A stretch of DNA of 64,000 nt from Blastocatellia bacterium (GCA_016789265.1 JAEUQK010000023.1:62001-126000); one strand, 5' to 3'; shown: positions 17,903 through 27,589, counted from the stretch's first letter. Numbers and translations: made by a program. The notes: a model not told the origin generated them from the sequence alone.

Positions 17903-18754
17903 ATGCTTCGCACGCTCTCGATAATTCTTCTCATATTCTCCGTAGCCTTTCAGTTCGGTTGTTCCTGGTTTTCTGGTTCCCAAAACTCGAATTCAGGCGC
18001 CCAGCAAAATTCAGCGGCTAACGCGCAGGAGATCGCTGATGCAAACGTTGCGCTTGCCGAGGGCAGCCGTCTTTTTGACAACGGCGACACCGAAAAGGCG
18101 ATAGAACTTCTGAATCGTGCGGTCGAATTGAATCCGGATCTTGCCGAGGCCTATTTCAAGCTTGGGGTTGCATATGCCCTCATAGAGGCTCGCGATGCTT
18201 CGATCGTTGAATCACAGGTCGAGCAAACGCCGCTGCCGGGCGAAACCAGGCCGAAAGCCAAAAAAACAAATTCTGAAAAAGCATTTGAAAAAGCGATCCA
18301 GGCATATAAGAAACATGTCGAATCGAATCCGAACGACGATGTCGCCTTTTTCAACATGGGACGGGCCTATAACAAGTTAAACGAGGATGAGGACGCCGCC
18401 CGTTCGCTCAAGCAGGCAGTAAAACTCAAGCCTGACGACACTGAGTATCAGACTGAACTAGGTGCTATCTTGATCAAACTCGCGCAGTATCACGAGGCGA
18501 TCGCTCCGCTCCGAAAGGCAATTGATCTTGATCCGGAAAATTCGCGTGCGATAGACCTTCTCGAAGACGCCGAGGCGGGCCGCAAACGTGTCGATTATAC
18601 CTCGGTAAAGACCCAAACAAACTCCAATTCGAACGCCAATACGAATTCAAATACGCAGACGCCCGAGGCGAACGCATCTACAAAACCGAAACCTCAGGAA
18701 ACTAAGGAAACCAAAGAAACAAAAACAACCCCTTCGGCAAACAAACCAAAGTAA
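17903..18754 (+). CDS. TPR-repeat lipoprotein
   Basis: A signal peptide with lipobox F-Q-F-G-C (Cys about residue 20) predicts an envelope lipoprotein. Three or more tetratricopeptide repeats are visible: a pair around residues 45-95 (with ELNPDLAEAYFKLGVAY), one around 135-165 and one around 170-200 (L-D-P-E-N). The last 60 residues are low-complexity Asn/Thr/Lys-rich (repeated N-S-N and K-E-T), probably a flexible tail. It is a protein-interaction scaffold; partners are not evident. Asn-rich linkers like this recur in other lipoproteins of the window. Confidence 0.82.
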   Translation: MLRTLSIILLIFSVAFQFGCSWFSGSQNSNSGAQQNSAANAQEIADANVALAEGSRLFDNGDTEKAIELLNRAVELNPDLAEAYFKLGVAYALIEARDASIVESQVEQTPLPGETRPKAKKTNSEKAFEKAIQAYKKHVESNPNDDVAFFNMGRAYNKLNEDEDAARSLKQAVKLKPDDTEYQTELGAILIKLAQYHEAIAPLRKAIDLDPENSRAIDLLEDAEAGRKRVDYTSVKTQTNSNSNANTNSNTQTPEANASTKPKPQETKETKETKTTPSANKPK

Positions 18755-18761
18755 GGCATTT

Positions 18762-18780
18762 GTGTGTCAAAATTACACAC
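18762..18780. repeat. Inverted repeat GTGTGT-N7-ACACAC
   Basis: A perfect 6-bp dyad with a 7-bp spacer starting 7 bp after the TPR lipoprotein stop and about 90 bp before the sigma-54 activator gene. It could be a regulator site. No T-tract follows, so it is not a clear terminator. Confidence 0.25.
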
Positions 18781-18801
18781 CACCGAAATGGATGTGCCAA
18801 C

Positions 18802-18840
18802 TTGACATTGACTGTGCCTGGTTTCACATTATCATGTGAA
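18802..18840 (+). promoter_or_regulatory. Putative promoter with an overlapping palindromic operator for the sigma-54 activator gene
   Basis: A perfect -35 TTGACA (18802-18807) is followed at 17-19 bp by CACATT/CATTAT. The -10 region is covered by a palindrome TTCACAT-TATC-ATGTGAA (18823-18840). A repressor bound there would block RNA polymerase. The gene starts at 18867. The half-sites are in the opposite order to a CRP site (TGTGA-N6-TCACA), so CRP is not claimed. Confidence 0.45.
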
Positions 18841-18866
18841 CCGGGCATTTCCATTTCCTCAAGTAA

Positions 18867-20975
18867 ATGAAGATCGAGATAGACGACCCACAGGCACTTT
18901 CACTTGACCGAAAGATCCAAATGCACGAAGCGCGCGAGGCGATCATCGACCGCCTTGCCCGTGACCTGCCGACGACGATCGATCTCGAGCGTTTTCTAAA
19001 TGTTGTCGTTTCCGAACTTGGGCGAATGCTGAAGGCGGATCGCTGCGATCTGCTCCAACTGGTTGAAGGTAAGGAACTGAAAATAAGCCATGAATGGCGT
19101 CGCGACCAAAAGGTTCCATCCAGTCTCGGTACAACAATTCCCATTGACGCAAAAAAGTTGGGGGAGAGATTCGACCTAACAAAGCCGATCCAGATAAGCG
19201 ATACCAAGAAGGCATCTGACCCGACCCTGAAGTTTTTTGCTAAAGCTCTCGAAACTCGTTCTCTGCTGATCATCCCGATAAAGATAGGCGAAGACGTAAT
19301 GGGCCTCATCGGACTACATGCGACCAAGGAACCGCGTGTTTGGCTTGAAGAAGAACTCTCATTTCTCGAATCGATCGCCCGCCAACTTGCGATCGGGTAT
19401 CAATATACGACCCTCTTTACAACCCAAAACAAAGAATCGCGACGGATAAACGCGCTCCTCGAGATCGCCAATACCCTAAATTCTCATTCGGATTTCAACG
19501 AGGTGTCTGAACGCGCGCTCGAACGCGCTATCGGGTTGGTCGGAGCTGATTACGGAGCCCTCGGCGTGCTCGATAAAGACGGCAAGAAGATAACACTCGT
19601 TTCGTTCAAATCTGCCGAAGGAAAGCAGCCCGGCCGGCTGCTAAAGATGGTCGATTCGTATGGCAAATCGCTCAATGTAGATACGTTTCAAGCAGTAAGC
19701 GACCTTATTCGTGACGGCAAGACCATATCGCTCACCGATTCTCAGCTTCCTTTGTCGATTCGTCTGATCTTCAATACGACGCTTGGCGGAAAGGCTGCTC
19801 TAGTCGCACCGGTTCGCATTGGCGGCCAGCCCTTTGGCTTGCTTGGTTTTGTTTGGAGCAAAGAGACTGTTTTTGATAATCACGACGTTGCACTTGTCGA
19901 GGGAATTGCCGACCAGATCGGCACTGCCTTGGAACGTGACCAGCTTTCGGCAGAGGTAATGAGGCTCAAGAGTGAGCTTGTTCAGCGGCACAGCGAGATC
20001 GTCGGACAAGCCACGCCGATAAGGCGAGCGATCGAACTTGCGTTAAACGTTGCGGATACCAATACTACCGTTCTGATCCAAGGCGAATCCGGCACAGGAA
20101 AGGAACTGCTGGCAAATCTGATCCACTATAATTCCGACCGTAAATCTAAGCCTTACATAAAGTTGAACTGCGGTGCTATTCCCGAGACCCTACTCGAGTC
20201 AGAACTTTTCGGCCACGAAAAAGGCGCATTCACTGATGCCCGTGCACAGCGAAGAGGAAGATTCGAGGAGGCAGATGGCGGGACGCTCTTCTTAGATGAG
20301 ATCGGAGAAATGTCGATGCAGGCACAGGTTCGCCTGCTACGCGTTCTGCAAGATGGGGAGTTTACACGCGTCGGCGGAAACGATGTTGTCAGGTCTGACG
20401 TACGCGTGGTCGCCGCAAGCAATGTCGATTTGGAACGTGCGGTCGAAGCTGGCACATTTAGAAAGGACCTTTTTTTCCGCTTGTCGGTATTTCCAATCAC
20501 GATACCGCCGTTGCGAGAACGTGCAGAGGATATACACATTCTCGTTTATCATTTCCTCGATAGTTATAAGGAGAAAACAGGACGATTTGTTTCGGGAATT
20601 TCCAAAGAGGCGATGCGGGCGCTGATGGCTTACCAATGGCCGGGAAACGTTCGTGAACTCGAAAATGCAATCGAACGCGCTGTTATCATCGCCTCAGGCA
20701 GGCAAATTGAGATCGAAGATCTTCCCCCGGCGGTAAGCAACAGCGCTCTGGAAGCAGCTGTCCATACGCGGCTAGAACGAGCGCAGGCTGCCGGCGAAGG
20801 CAGATCGATCGGTATCGAAATAGATCTGCCGTCCACGATCGACGAGATCGAAAAACAGGTGATCGAGGCGACACTTGATTACTGCAATGGCGACAAGTCA
20901 CGTGCCGCTAAGCTGCTGGATATTTCCCGACGAACACTGTACCGCCGCATCGACGAGTTAAAGATCTCGGAATAA
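18867..20975 (+). CDS. Sigma-54-dependent transcriptional activator with two GAF domains
   Basis: 702 residues: GAF (about 30-190), GAF (about 205-360), AAA+ sigma-54 interaction domain (about 378-610), and a Fis-type helix-turn-helix (about 655-700). The Walker A GESGTGKE (about 408-415) and Walker B GGTLFLDEIGE are intact. The sigma-54-contacting loop reads GAFTDA rather than GAFTGA, a natural variant seen in other family members. There is no receiver domain, so ligand binding by the GAF domains probably controls it. A candidate -24/-12 promoter lies just downstream, before the VWFA gene. Confidence 0.92.
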   Translation: MKIEIDDPQALSLDRKIQMHEAREAIIDRLARDLPTTIDLERFLNVVVSELGRMLKADRCDLLQLVEGKELKISHEWRRDQKVPSSLGTTIPIDAKKLGERFDLTKPIQISDTKKASDPTLKFFAKALETRSLLIIPIKIGEDVMGLIGLHATKEPRVWLEEELSFLESIARQLAIGYQYTTLFTTQNKESRRINALLEIANTLNSHSDFNEVSERALERAIGLVGADYGALGVLDKDGKKITLVSFKSAEGKQPGRLLKMVDSYGKSLNVDTFQAVSDLIRDGKTISLTDSQLPLSIRLIFNTTLGGKAALVAPVRIGGQPFGLLGFVWSKETVFDNHDVALVEGIADQIGTALERDQLSAEVMRLKSELVQRHSEIVGQATPIRRAIELALNVADTNTTVLIQGESGTGKELLANLIHYNSDRKSKPYIKLNCGAIPETLLESELFGHEKGAFTDARAQRRGRFEEADGGTLFLDEIGEMSMQAQVRLLRVLQDGEFTRVGGNDVVRSDVRVVAASNVDLERAVEAGTFRKDLFFRLSVFPITIPPLRERAEDIHILVYHFLDSYKEKTGRFVSGISKEAMRALMAYQWPGNVRELENAIERAVIIASGRQIEIEDLPPAVSNSALEAAVHTRLERAQAAGEGRSIGIEIDLPSTIDEIEKQVIEATLDYCNGDKSRAAKLLDISRRTLYRRIDELKISE

Positions 20976-21003
20976 TATGCCGCTGACATATAATATTGAA
21001 CAA

Positions 21004-21019
21004 AGGTCCTAATATTGCT
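21004..21019 (+). promoter_or_regulatory. Weak candidate sigma-54 promoter before the VWFA gene
   Basis: AGG-N8-TTGCT with the exact GG (21005-21006) to GC (21017-21018) spacing, but GGTCCT differs from GGCACG at three positions. Transcription would start near 21030, 55 nt before the gene at 21085. Its position directly behind a sigma-54 activator gene raises interest. Confidence 0.28.
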
Positions 21020-21084
21020 ATGTTCTACAGGTAGCTCTTCCCGAGTATTTCAGATTCCAGAGAACGGTCAGGACCACACGAAAT

Positions 21085-23244
21085 ATGATGCGGCTTCTTC
21101 TACCCTGCTCTTTCCTTCTATTGACCGGCTTTTCACTTTTTGTTTCTGGCCAACAGCCGACACCTACGCCGAAACAGGATGAAGCGGTCAGGATAACTAC
21201 TAACCTTGTTCAAATCGACGTACTTGTCGTCGATAAAGATGGCAAGCAGATCACGGATCTTAAACCCGAAGAATTTGTCTTGAAACAGGACGGCAAGGTT
21301 CAAAAGATCACACGATTCGGTTATTACAGTACTGCTGCAACCCCTGACTCCGTAACCAAAGAATCGGTGACCAGTACATTGACTGTGCCAAGGTCGTCAG
21401 CACCGCCGGTTGGCCGGTTGATCACGTTTATTGTCGACGATGGCAATTGTGCCTTGTCTAATGTCGGGATGGTTGCCGCAAAAGAAGCGCTCGAAAAATT
21501 CGTCATCCAGCAAATGCAGCCAAACGATCGCGTGGCAATTTACCAGACTCGTGCCGGCAGCAGCGTTCTCCAGCAATATACATCAAATAAAGACCGCCTG
21601 CTTCAGTCGGTCAGAAGTATTAGGTGGCGGCCCCCGACGGGTTCTTGTTCGAGCCCGGACGGCAGCTTTTTTGAACAGGCTCGGTCGAACCAGATCGGAA
21701 AGACCATTGAAGATGAGGCCGGCAACCGCACAACAACGCTGAGAAATATTGAGAACGATCAAAGCAGACAGAGTCGAGAGGCTGCTGAAGACTTCAATCG
21801 AAATAATCAAGCAATTGGCACAATTGGCGTGATCAATTACGTAGTCCGCGGCCTTGAAGGTGTAGCCGGAAGAAAAATGGTCTTCCTTCTATCAGATGGA
21901 CTCGCGCTCCGCGGCCGTAACGGCATCTCATCGACCGCTCTTCAGGTGATGCGTGACCTTACAGACAAGGCAAACCGTGCATCTGTCGTTTTCAACACTA
22001 TAAGTGTTCGAGGGACCTATGATTCTGCCGCTCTCGATGTTCGGGATCAGATAGATATTACTGGTGAGATCGATCCTGCAAAGCCGTCAGGTTCGGCCAA
22101 GGTCGGGGCAGATCGAGAGAGATTTACTCGCGACCTCGAAGAGGGAATGTACTTTCTTGCTAATGAAACAGGCGGCGATTTCTATCGAGGAAGTAACTTT
22201 CTCGATGTACCGATCAACAAGGCATTGAGTCTTGAGCGCGGATATTATCTACTAGGCTATGAACCGGATGAGGACACATTCAAGGGTAAAGAATTCAATA
22301 AGATCGACGTTAGTGTAACCCGCATCGGCGCCAAGGTTGCGTCGCGTTCGGGTTTTTTGCCTAAGCCGGACGTCGAAGCTACCGCAAGACTGAAGACGTC
22401 CGACAGTGAGCTTTATCAGGCCATTGCGGCCCCGCTGCCAAAGGCAGGTCTCGAGCTGCAGCTAACGGCGTTTTTCGGAAATACGCCTGTCGATGGAAGC
22501 TTTATCCGTTCCTTTGTAGCGATAAGTGGGAACGACATCAATTTCACCGATGAAGCCGGCGGCCTGAAAAAAGCGGTCTTTGACGTCGTAGCCGTTACAT
22601 TGGATGAAAAGAACAAAGTCGTTGACGAATTTAACAAGACCCACACGATCAAGGTCGATCCTGGTACCGCAGATGCAATAAAAGCCAGTGGATTGATCTA
22701 TTTTGCTGACGTTCCGGTGAAACAAAGCGGCGTTTACAATCTGCGTTTCGCGATCCGTGATGTGCCAAGCAAACAGATCGGCTCGGCCGGCCAGAGTATT
22801 TCCATTCCTGATCTGAAACAGGGACGCCTTTTGCTTTCCGGCTTGAGCATAAGTGAACTTGGACCGGAAGGAAAATATGCGAGGCCATCGCTCGAAAAGT
22901 CCGAAAACGGTTTTTCCCTTAATTCGTCCAGGGGCGGGATTGTAACCCGGCAATTCAGGAGCCTTTCATCCGCGGCTTTCTCTTACACCGTATATAATGC
23001 CGGTGCGACCGGAGCCAACATTACTGCACAGGTGAATCTCTACAAAGACGGAAAACTCATTTCGGAGGGGAAACCTAAAGCGGTAAGTTCTCAATTGACG
23101 GCTCCCGGACGTATCGACGATTTCGGTTTCCTTCGTTTTGACGAATCGGTCGCGGCCGGCGAATACACCCTCGAACTTATCGTAAGGGACGAGGTTCGAA
23201 AGCAAGCCGCTTCGCAGAGTATTGATTTCTCGGTCATAAACTGA
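21085..23244 (+). CDS. Secreted VWFA-related domain protein (acidobacterial type)
   Basis: 719 residues with a signal peptide (cleavage likely after F-V-S-G) and a Pro/Thr linker. The V-R-I-T-T-N-L-V-Q-I-D start matches the acidobacterial VWFA-related family (TIGR03436-like). The von Willebrand fold covers about residues 115-350. The metal-site motif DxSxS is replaced by D-D-G-N-C around residue 119, so metal binding may be lost. A long insertion rich in Arg/Asn/Gln (about 185-245) interrupts the fold. The C-terminal third is beta-rich. Function is unknown. Confidence 0.8.
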   Translation: MMRLLLPCSFLLLTGFSLFVSGQQPTPTPKQDEAVRITTNLVQIDVLVVDKDGKQITDLKPEEFVLKQDGKVQKITRFGYYSTAATPDSVTKESVTSTLTVPRSSAPPVGRLITFIVDDGNCALSNVGMVAAKEALEKFVIQQMQPNDRVAIYQTRAGSSVLQQYTSNKDRLLQSVRSIRWRPPTGSCSSPDGSFFEQARSNQIGKTIEDEAGNRTTTLRNIENDQSRQSREAAEDFNRNNQAIGTIGVINYVVRGLEGVAGRKMVFLLSDGLALRGRNGISSTALQVMRDLTDKANRASVVFNTISVRGTYDSAALDVRDQIDITGEIDPAKPSGSAKVGADRERFTRDLEEGMYFLANETGGDFYRGSNFLDVPINKALSLERGYYLLGYEPDEDTFKGKEFNKIDVSVTRIGAKVASRSGFLPKPDVEATARLKTSDSELYQAIAAPLPKAGLELQLTAFFGNTPVDGSFIRSFVAISGNDINFTDEAGGLKKAVFDVVAVTLDEKNKVVDEFNKTHTIKVDPGTADAIKASGLIYFADVPVKQSGVYNLRFAIRDVPSKQIGSAGQSISIPDLKQGRLLLSGLSISELGPEGKYARPSLEKSENGFSLNSSRGGIVTRQFRSLSSAAFSYTVYNAGATGANITAQVNLYKDGKLISEGKPKAVSSQLTAPGRIDDFGFLRFDESVAAGEYTLELIVRDEVRKQAASQSIDFSVIN

Positions 23245-23330
23245 ACTCGGGCGAAACTATTCACAATTGCTCTGAGTTGCGGGTGGGTCGTGAAATCCTG
23301 TATTTTACTTGTATCTCGACCTAGGAACTT

Positions 23331-23573
23331 ATGAGCATCTCATCGGCGGACATTCAGGCACTGGCAGTTGACGTTTCATGTAATAACGAATCGCTTCACG
23401 TAGCGCTGGCTGACGGCCGCGAGATCTCGGTACCGTTGACCTGGTTTCCGCGGCTCGTTGACGCCACTCCCAAAGACCGTAATAATTGGCGATTGATCGG
23501 CGGCGGGCTCGGTATCCATTGGGAAGACCTGGAAGAGGACGTCACTGTCGAGAGTCTTCTCCGGCTCCGTTGA
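23331..23573 (+). CDS. DUF2442 domain protein
   Basis: An 80-residue protein with the DUF2442 features: a D-G-R-E-I-S-V-P-L-T-W-F-P-R-L segment (about residues 30-44), then N-W-R-L-I-G-G-G-L-G-I-H-W-E-D-L-E-E-D, ending with a short helix. AGGA lies five bases before the ATG. DUF2442 genes often accompany DUF4160 genes in small toxin-antitoxin-like pairs, but no DUF4160 partner is visible here. It precedes the selB run by 34 bp on the same strand. Confidence 0.78.
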   Translation: MSISSADIQALAVDVSCNNESLHVALADGREISVPLTWFPRLVDATPKDRNNWRLIGGGLGIHWEDLEEDVTVESLLRLR

Positions 23574-23606
23574 CCTAAACCACCTTCGATCTGGGATTTC
23601 TCCCTG

Positions 23607-24062
23607 ATGTTCATTATGTCCGGTTCTGCAAAAGAGTGGTTGTTCGTCGCTCTCTTCTTCGCGATGTTTTTCGCCTCATCCATCGCTGAGATGATATGGC
23701 TGATCCGCAAGACCAAGATCGATATCCGGCGCACGCTTATAGTCGTACTGCTGCCTAATTTTCTAACCATTACGCTCGGCTTTCTCGGAACATTTGTGGT
23801 GTTTGGAATACTACTCGCGGTCGCATGGGATGAAAATACACATATGCCGGGTGGAGACGCGGCCACTTGGGCAGTGTTCCTTCTCGGAATTCTATTCCCA
23901 TTATTCCTGCTCGTCGCACTAAAGGCAGTGCTGATAAAAGTTATGCGTTTCGCGACATTGAACGCAGGATTTAAAGGTCCATTCCGCTACTCTTTCATTT
24001 CGTCCCTATTATTTTTCCTTTCTGTTGTAGGCATTCCCGCTGCGGCATTGTTTCTATTCTGA
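23607..24062 (+). CDS. Small membrane protein of unknown function
   Basis: A 151-residue hydrophobic protein with about four transmembrane helices (residues about 9-27, 44-70, 85-108 and 125-150). An internal ATG three codons in (M-S-G-S) is an alternative start. I do not recognise the family. Its TGA overlaps the selB ATG (TGATG), so it is translated together with selB, folA and the gene between them. Nothing in the protein links it to selenium. Confidence 0.65.
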   Translation: MFIMSGSAKEWLFVALFFAMFFASSIAEMIWLIRKTKIDIRRTLIVVLLPNFLTITLGFLGTFVVFGILLAVAWDENTHMPGGDAATWAVFLLGILFPLFLLVALKAVLIKVMRFATLNAGFKGPFRYSFISSLLFFLSVVGIPAAALFLF

Positions 24063-25969
24063 TGGACATTGTAGTCGGGACAGCAGGACACATCGACCAT
24101 GGAAAGACTACCTTGGTCAAAGTGCTCACGGGCGTAAACACCGATCGCCTTCCTGAAGAAAAGCAGCGTGGAATTACGATCGACCTTGGTTTTGCCGAAC
24201 TTAATCTCGGCGGGATCCATGCGGGTTTCGTTGACGTTCCCGGTCATGAGCGGTTTGTAAAGAACATGCTTGCGGGCGCCAGCGGCATTGACCTCGTTTT
24301 GCTGGTCATAGCTGCGGACGAAGGTGTGATGCCGCAAACACGCGAACATCTCGACATTTGTCGCCTGCTCGATATCAGAAACGGGATCGTTGTTATTACT
24401 AAGAGCGATCTTGTCGACGCCGAAACCCTTGATCTCGTTGAATTAGAGACTCTCGAACTCGTAAAGGGATCATTTCTCGAAAGTTCACCCGTTATCCCGA
24501 TCAGTTCAAAGTCGGGCGAGGGTATCGTTGAACTAAGAAATTCCATCTTGTCTTCGGCAAGAAAGGTAATAGAACGCGGAACTGACGCCGCCATGTTCTT
24601 GCCGATCGACAGGAGTTTTGCGGTAAAAGGATTCGGAACGGTCGTGACCGGAACTCTCGCTTCCGGCGAACTTAAGATGGGGACTGAAATTGAACTGCTG
24701 CCATCGGGCAAGACCGTTAGGATAAGAGGGCTTCAGACGCATGGTGCCGCAGTCAGTGAGGTTCGTTCGGGTCGAAGGGTTGCGGTAAACCTTGGCGGCA
24801 TTGACCATAGTGATGTCGTTAGGGGCGAAGTGCTGGCCGAGCCCGATGTCTTTCGTGCCACGCAGATGATCAATGCCTGCGTTGACCTCCTCGAAAGTTC
24901 AAAACGGCCTTTGCGCTCCCGACAAAGGGTGCGAGTTCATATCGGGACCTCGGAAGTGCTTGCTCGTATTCGTGTTCTGAATGAAGTTGACGAGATCGAA
25001 CCGGGCAATCGCGACTTCGTCCAACTCAGGCTCGAATCACCAATTGCGGCACGATTTGGCGACCGATTCGTAATTCGCACATATTCGCCGCAGGTCACTA
25101 TCGGCGGCGGCCGCGTTCTCGACCCGGTCGCGGAAAAGGTCCGAAAGAAAGAACTGTGCCGAATTCGGGTAATGCTGACAAAGCTAAACGGGACGGCAAT
25201 TTCAAAGGAGGAGATCGTCCGGATATTGGTCGACGCCGTGGGCCGGCAAGGAATTAAGATCCAAGATCTGAATGCAAAGACCGGGTGGCGAAAGAGTGTT
25301 TTGGATGTTGCTATCGATTCAGCTGTACGGAAACGATCGATCATTCGAGCAAATGAGACATGTATTTCTGCGATGGCCTTCGATCAGTTGAAGTCAAAGA
25401 TTTTGGATAGGATCGCCGGCTATCATAAACAGGAACCTTTATCGAAGGGTATTGCCAGAGAAGGTTTGCGCGAGAATGGAATTGCCGTTGCTGTCTTCGA
25501 TGCTGCGCTCAATTCTTTAGTGTCAGAGAATAAAATACTGCTATCTGGCGACACCGTTTCGCTAGCCGCGAGAAAGGCCGGGTTGACCGCCGAAGAACAG
25601 ATCGTCAGCGGGCGCATCACTGAAACCCTCACCAATGCGGGCATCCAGGTACCGCGTCTTGACGAGGTGATCGCCGGATCGATCAGCGGCACCAGAATAA
25701 CCGACGTTCATGCGCGAAAACTTTTGAGACTCCAGTATGAATCGGCGACGGTGGTCAAAGTTTCGGATGAGTTTACGTTTTCCAGAACTGCGATCGACGA
25801 TATTGTTGCGAAACTTCGCGAGTACGCGGCGAAGAGCGACCGTACGATTGACGTTCCAAAATTCAAGGAACTTGCCGGAGTATCGCGAAAGTATGCTATA
25901 CCTCTCTTGGAGTATTTCGATCGAGAAAAGATAACCATTCGTACCGGCGATGTGCGGATCATACGATAA
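24062..25969 (+). CDS. selB: Selenocysteine-specific translation elongation factor
   Basis: Binds GTP, selenocysteyl-tRNA and the SECIS hairpin to recode UGA. The G domain has G1 GHIDHGKTT, the [10 protein letters not shown] switch I, DVPGHERF (G3) and TKSD (G4). After the EF-Tu-like domains come C-terminal winged helices (about 370-635). At 635 residues it has normal length. selA, selD, tRNA-Sec and an obvious selenoprotein are not in the window. The gene overlaps its upstream neighbour and abuts the next (TAA then ATG), an unusual setting beside folA. Confidence 0.94.
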   Translation: MDIVVGTAGHIDHGKTTLVKVLTGVNTDRLPEEKQRGITIDLGFAELNLGGIHAGFVDVPGHERFVKNMLAGASGIDLVLLVIAADEGVMPQTREHLDICRLLDIRNGIVVITKSDLVDAETLDLVELETLELVKGSFLESSPVIPISSKSGEGIVELRNSILSSARKVIERGTDAAMFLPIDRSFAVKGFGTVVTGTLASGELKMGTEIELLPSGKTVRIRGLQTHGAAVSEVRSGRRVAVNLGGIDHSDVVRGEVLAEPDVFRATQMINACVDLLESSKRPLRSRQRVRVHIGTSEVLARIRVLNEVDEIEPGNRDFVQLRLESPIAARFGDRFVIRTYSPQVTIGGGRVLDPVAEKVRKKELCRIRVMLTKLNGTAISKEEIVRILVDAVGRQGIKIQDLNAKTGWRKSVLDVAIDSAVRKRSIIRANETCISAMAFDQLKSKILDRIAGYHKQEPLSKGIAREGLRENGIAVAVFDAALNSLVSENKILLSGDTVSLAARKAGLTAEEQIVSGRITETLTNAGIQVPRLDEVIAGSISGTRITDVHARKLLRLQYESATVVKVSDEFTFSRTAIDDIVAKLREYAAKSDRTIDVPKFKELAGVSRKYAIPLLEYFDREKITIRTGDVRIIR

Positions 25970-26671
25970 ATGCGCAGATTCCTGACCGCAAAATGGCAAG
26001 ATCTGATCATGGCGAACTACGAGGTCGATCCCGTGTTGCTTGCCGATCGGGTTCCCTCGGGAACACAGATAGACCTTCACGAAGGGAAGTGTTTTGTCAG
26101 TCTTGTGGGGTTCATGTTCCTCGACACCCGCGTGATGGATTTTCTCGTACCGTTTCACGTGAACTTCGAAGAGGTGAATCTTCGTTTCTACGTTCGACGC
26201 GAATTGGAAAACGAGGTTCGCCGAGGTGTAGTTTTCGTCAAAGAGATCGTACCGCGTATGGCCATCGCCGCAGTCGCACGCTCGGTATACGGCGAACCTT
26301 ATGAACGGTGGAACATGTCGCATTTTCGCGACGATGAACATGTGCGATACTCATGGCAAAAAGGCTCGTGTGAAAACACGATCAGCGTGGAACGCGGCGA
26401 GAGCCTCGGCGTGCCCACAGAAAATTCTCACGGTGAATTCATCATCGAACACTATTGGGGATACACAAAGCGAACGGGCGGCCGCACTGACGAATACAAG
26501 GTCGAGCACCCGAAATGGGAACTGTTTTCGACAGGCGAACCGCATATCGACGTCGATTTTGGTGCGACATACGGCTCGGAATTCGAGTTCCTGAATACTG
26601 AATCACCTTATTCGGTTCTACTTGCAAAGGGCTCTGACATAGCCGTTTATAAAGGTGAGAAAATTGTATGA
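25970..26671 (+). CDS. DUF2071 (YqjF-like) protein
   Basis: A 233-residue protein starting M-R-R-F-L-T-A-K-W-Q-D-L-I-M-A-N-Y, the usual beginning of DUF2071 proteins, with the family's VPFHVNFEEVNLRFYVR and HWGYTKR-like segments. The fold is acetoacetate-decarboxylase-like; no enzymatic role is established. Its ATG directly follows the selB stop and its TGA overlaps the folA ATG, so all three are translationally coupled. No signal peptide or membrane helix is seen. Confidence 0.82.
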   Translation: MRRFLTAKWQDLIMANYEVDPVLLADRVPSGTQIDLHEGKCFVSLVGFMFLDTRVMDFLVPFHVNFEEVNLRFYVRRELENEVRRGVVFVKEIVPRMAIAAVARSVYGEPYERWNMSHFRDDEHVRYSWQKGSCENTISVERGESLGVPTENSHGEFIIEHYWGYTKRTGGRTDEYKVEHPKWELFSTGEPHIDVDFGATYGSEFEFLNTESPYSVLLAKGSDIAVYKGEKIV

Positions 26672-27141
26672 TAATCGGCATAGTAGCCATCGCAGATAAT
26701 CTCGCCATTGGGAAAGAGGGAAAGCTACCGTGGCATTATTCGGCTGACCTGAAACATTTCAAGCAAACGACAACCGGTAATGCGGTCGTGATGGGTTCGA
26801 ATACTTGGCGGTCGATAGGAAAACCCTTGCCTGGTAGACTTAACATCGTCCTCAGCCGAAGGGCTCAGCTGGATTCGGCCGACGACCTACTGTTTCTTCG
26901 CAGTGAGAACGAAGCCGTCGATCTGGCGAAATTCCTAAATTGCGATCTGTATGTCATTGGCGGAGCAAAGATCTATGCGGCATTTGCGCCGTTCATTGAT
27001 TCCTGGATCGTTACCGAGATCCCCGAAACCATCGAGAATGCCGATGTCTTTATGCCCGCGGATTATCTGGATGGGTTTCGGCTCGCGGATGTTCAAGAGC
27101 TTGATGGCGGGCTCGGGGTCAAACGGTACGATCGGGCCTGA
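26668..27141 (+). CDS. folA: Dihydrofolate reductase
   Basis: Reduces dihydrofolate to tetrahydrofolate with NADPH. Seen: G-K-E-G-K-L-P-W-H, the catalytic acidic residue in S-A-D-L-K-H-F-K (about residue 27), the VVMGSNTWRSIGKPLPGR NADPH segment, and YVIGGAKIY near residue 93. At 157 residues it has family length and appears complete. The start overlaps the DUF2071 stop by ATGA. No thymidylate synthase gene is nearby, which is the common partner elsewhere. Confidence 0.95.
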   Translation: MIIGIVAIADNLAIGKEGKLPWHYSADLKHFKQTTTGNAVVMGSNTWRSIGKPLPGRLNIVLSRRAQLDSADDLLFLRSENEAVDLAKFLNCDLYVIGGAKIYAAFAPFIDSWIVTEIPETIENADVFMPADYLDGFRLADVQELDGGLGVKRYDRA

Positions 27142-27208
27142 AGTCGCTTAGCACAACCGACATTTCGTATTAGAATGTCCAACAACACCGAAAATGGAGG
27201 ACTAGATT

Positions 27209-27511
27209 ATGCTTGGCGGTAAACCTTGGGACGAATGGATCGAAGAATACTCCCACGGGCACGAACACCCGATCAACCGGCTGACGCACAGTTTCGGTAT
27301 TCCGATGATCGCTCTGTCTATCCTGCTTGTCCCCGTTTGCTTCTTTGTTACAAACCTTTGGATGGTCTCGCTCGGACTATTCATCGTCGGTTGGATACTC
27401 CAGTTCATCGGGCATTATTTCGAGGGCAAGCCACCGGAATTCTTCAAAGATTGGCGCTTCCTCTTCGTCGGCCTCCGCTGGTGGTTTAAGAAAGTAGTTG
27501 GGATCAAATAA
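27209..27511 (+). CDS. Mpo1-like / DUF962 membrane protein
   Basis: A 100-residue protein with the DUF962 pattern H-x-H-P-I-N-R-L-T-H-S-F-G-I-P, then two transmembrane helices and F-I-G-H-Y-F-E-G-K-P-P. Yeast Mpo1 is an iron-dependent dioxygenase acting on 2-hydroxy fatty acids; the conserved His residues are kept here. GGAGG lies eight bases before the ATG. A -10-like TAGAAT (27171-27176) lies upstream, and a terminator follows 25 bp after the stop. The enzymatic role is by homology only. Confidence 0.85.
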   Translation: MLGGKPWDEWIEEYSHGHEHPINRLTHSFGIPMIALSILLVPVCFFVTNLWMVSLGLFIVGWILQFIGHYFEGKPPEFFKDWRFLFVGLRWWFKKVVGIK

Positions 27512-27536
27512 CGCTTAGAAGAACTGGATTTTGATC

Positions 27537-27568
27537 AGCTGACGGTTCATCGCCGTCAGCTCTTTTTT
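27537..27568 (+). terminator. Rho-independent terminator after the Mpo1-like gene
   Basis: A perfect 9-bp stem AGCTGACGG (27537-27545) / CCGTCAGCT (27553-27561) with a 7-nt loop is followed by C and six T. It ends the transcript of the folA/Mpo1-like region and separates it from vapBC. Confidence 0.88.
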
Positions 27569-27589
27569 GCAAAAGTACAAAGTGATGTC

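Noticed and set aside
18823..18840. CRP-binding site
   Set aside because: The half-sites are in reversed order (TCACA then TGTGA) with a 4-bp centre, which does not fit the CRP consensus.
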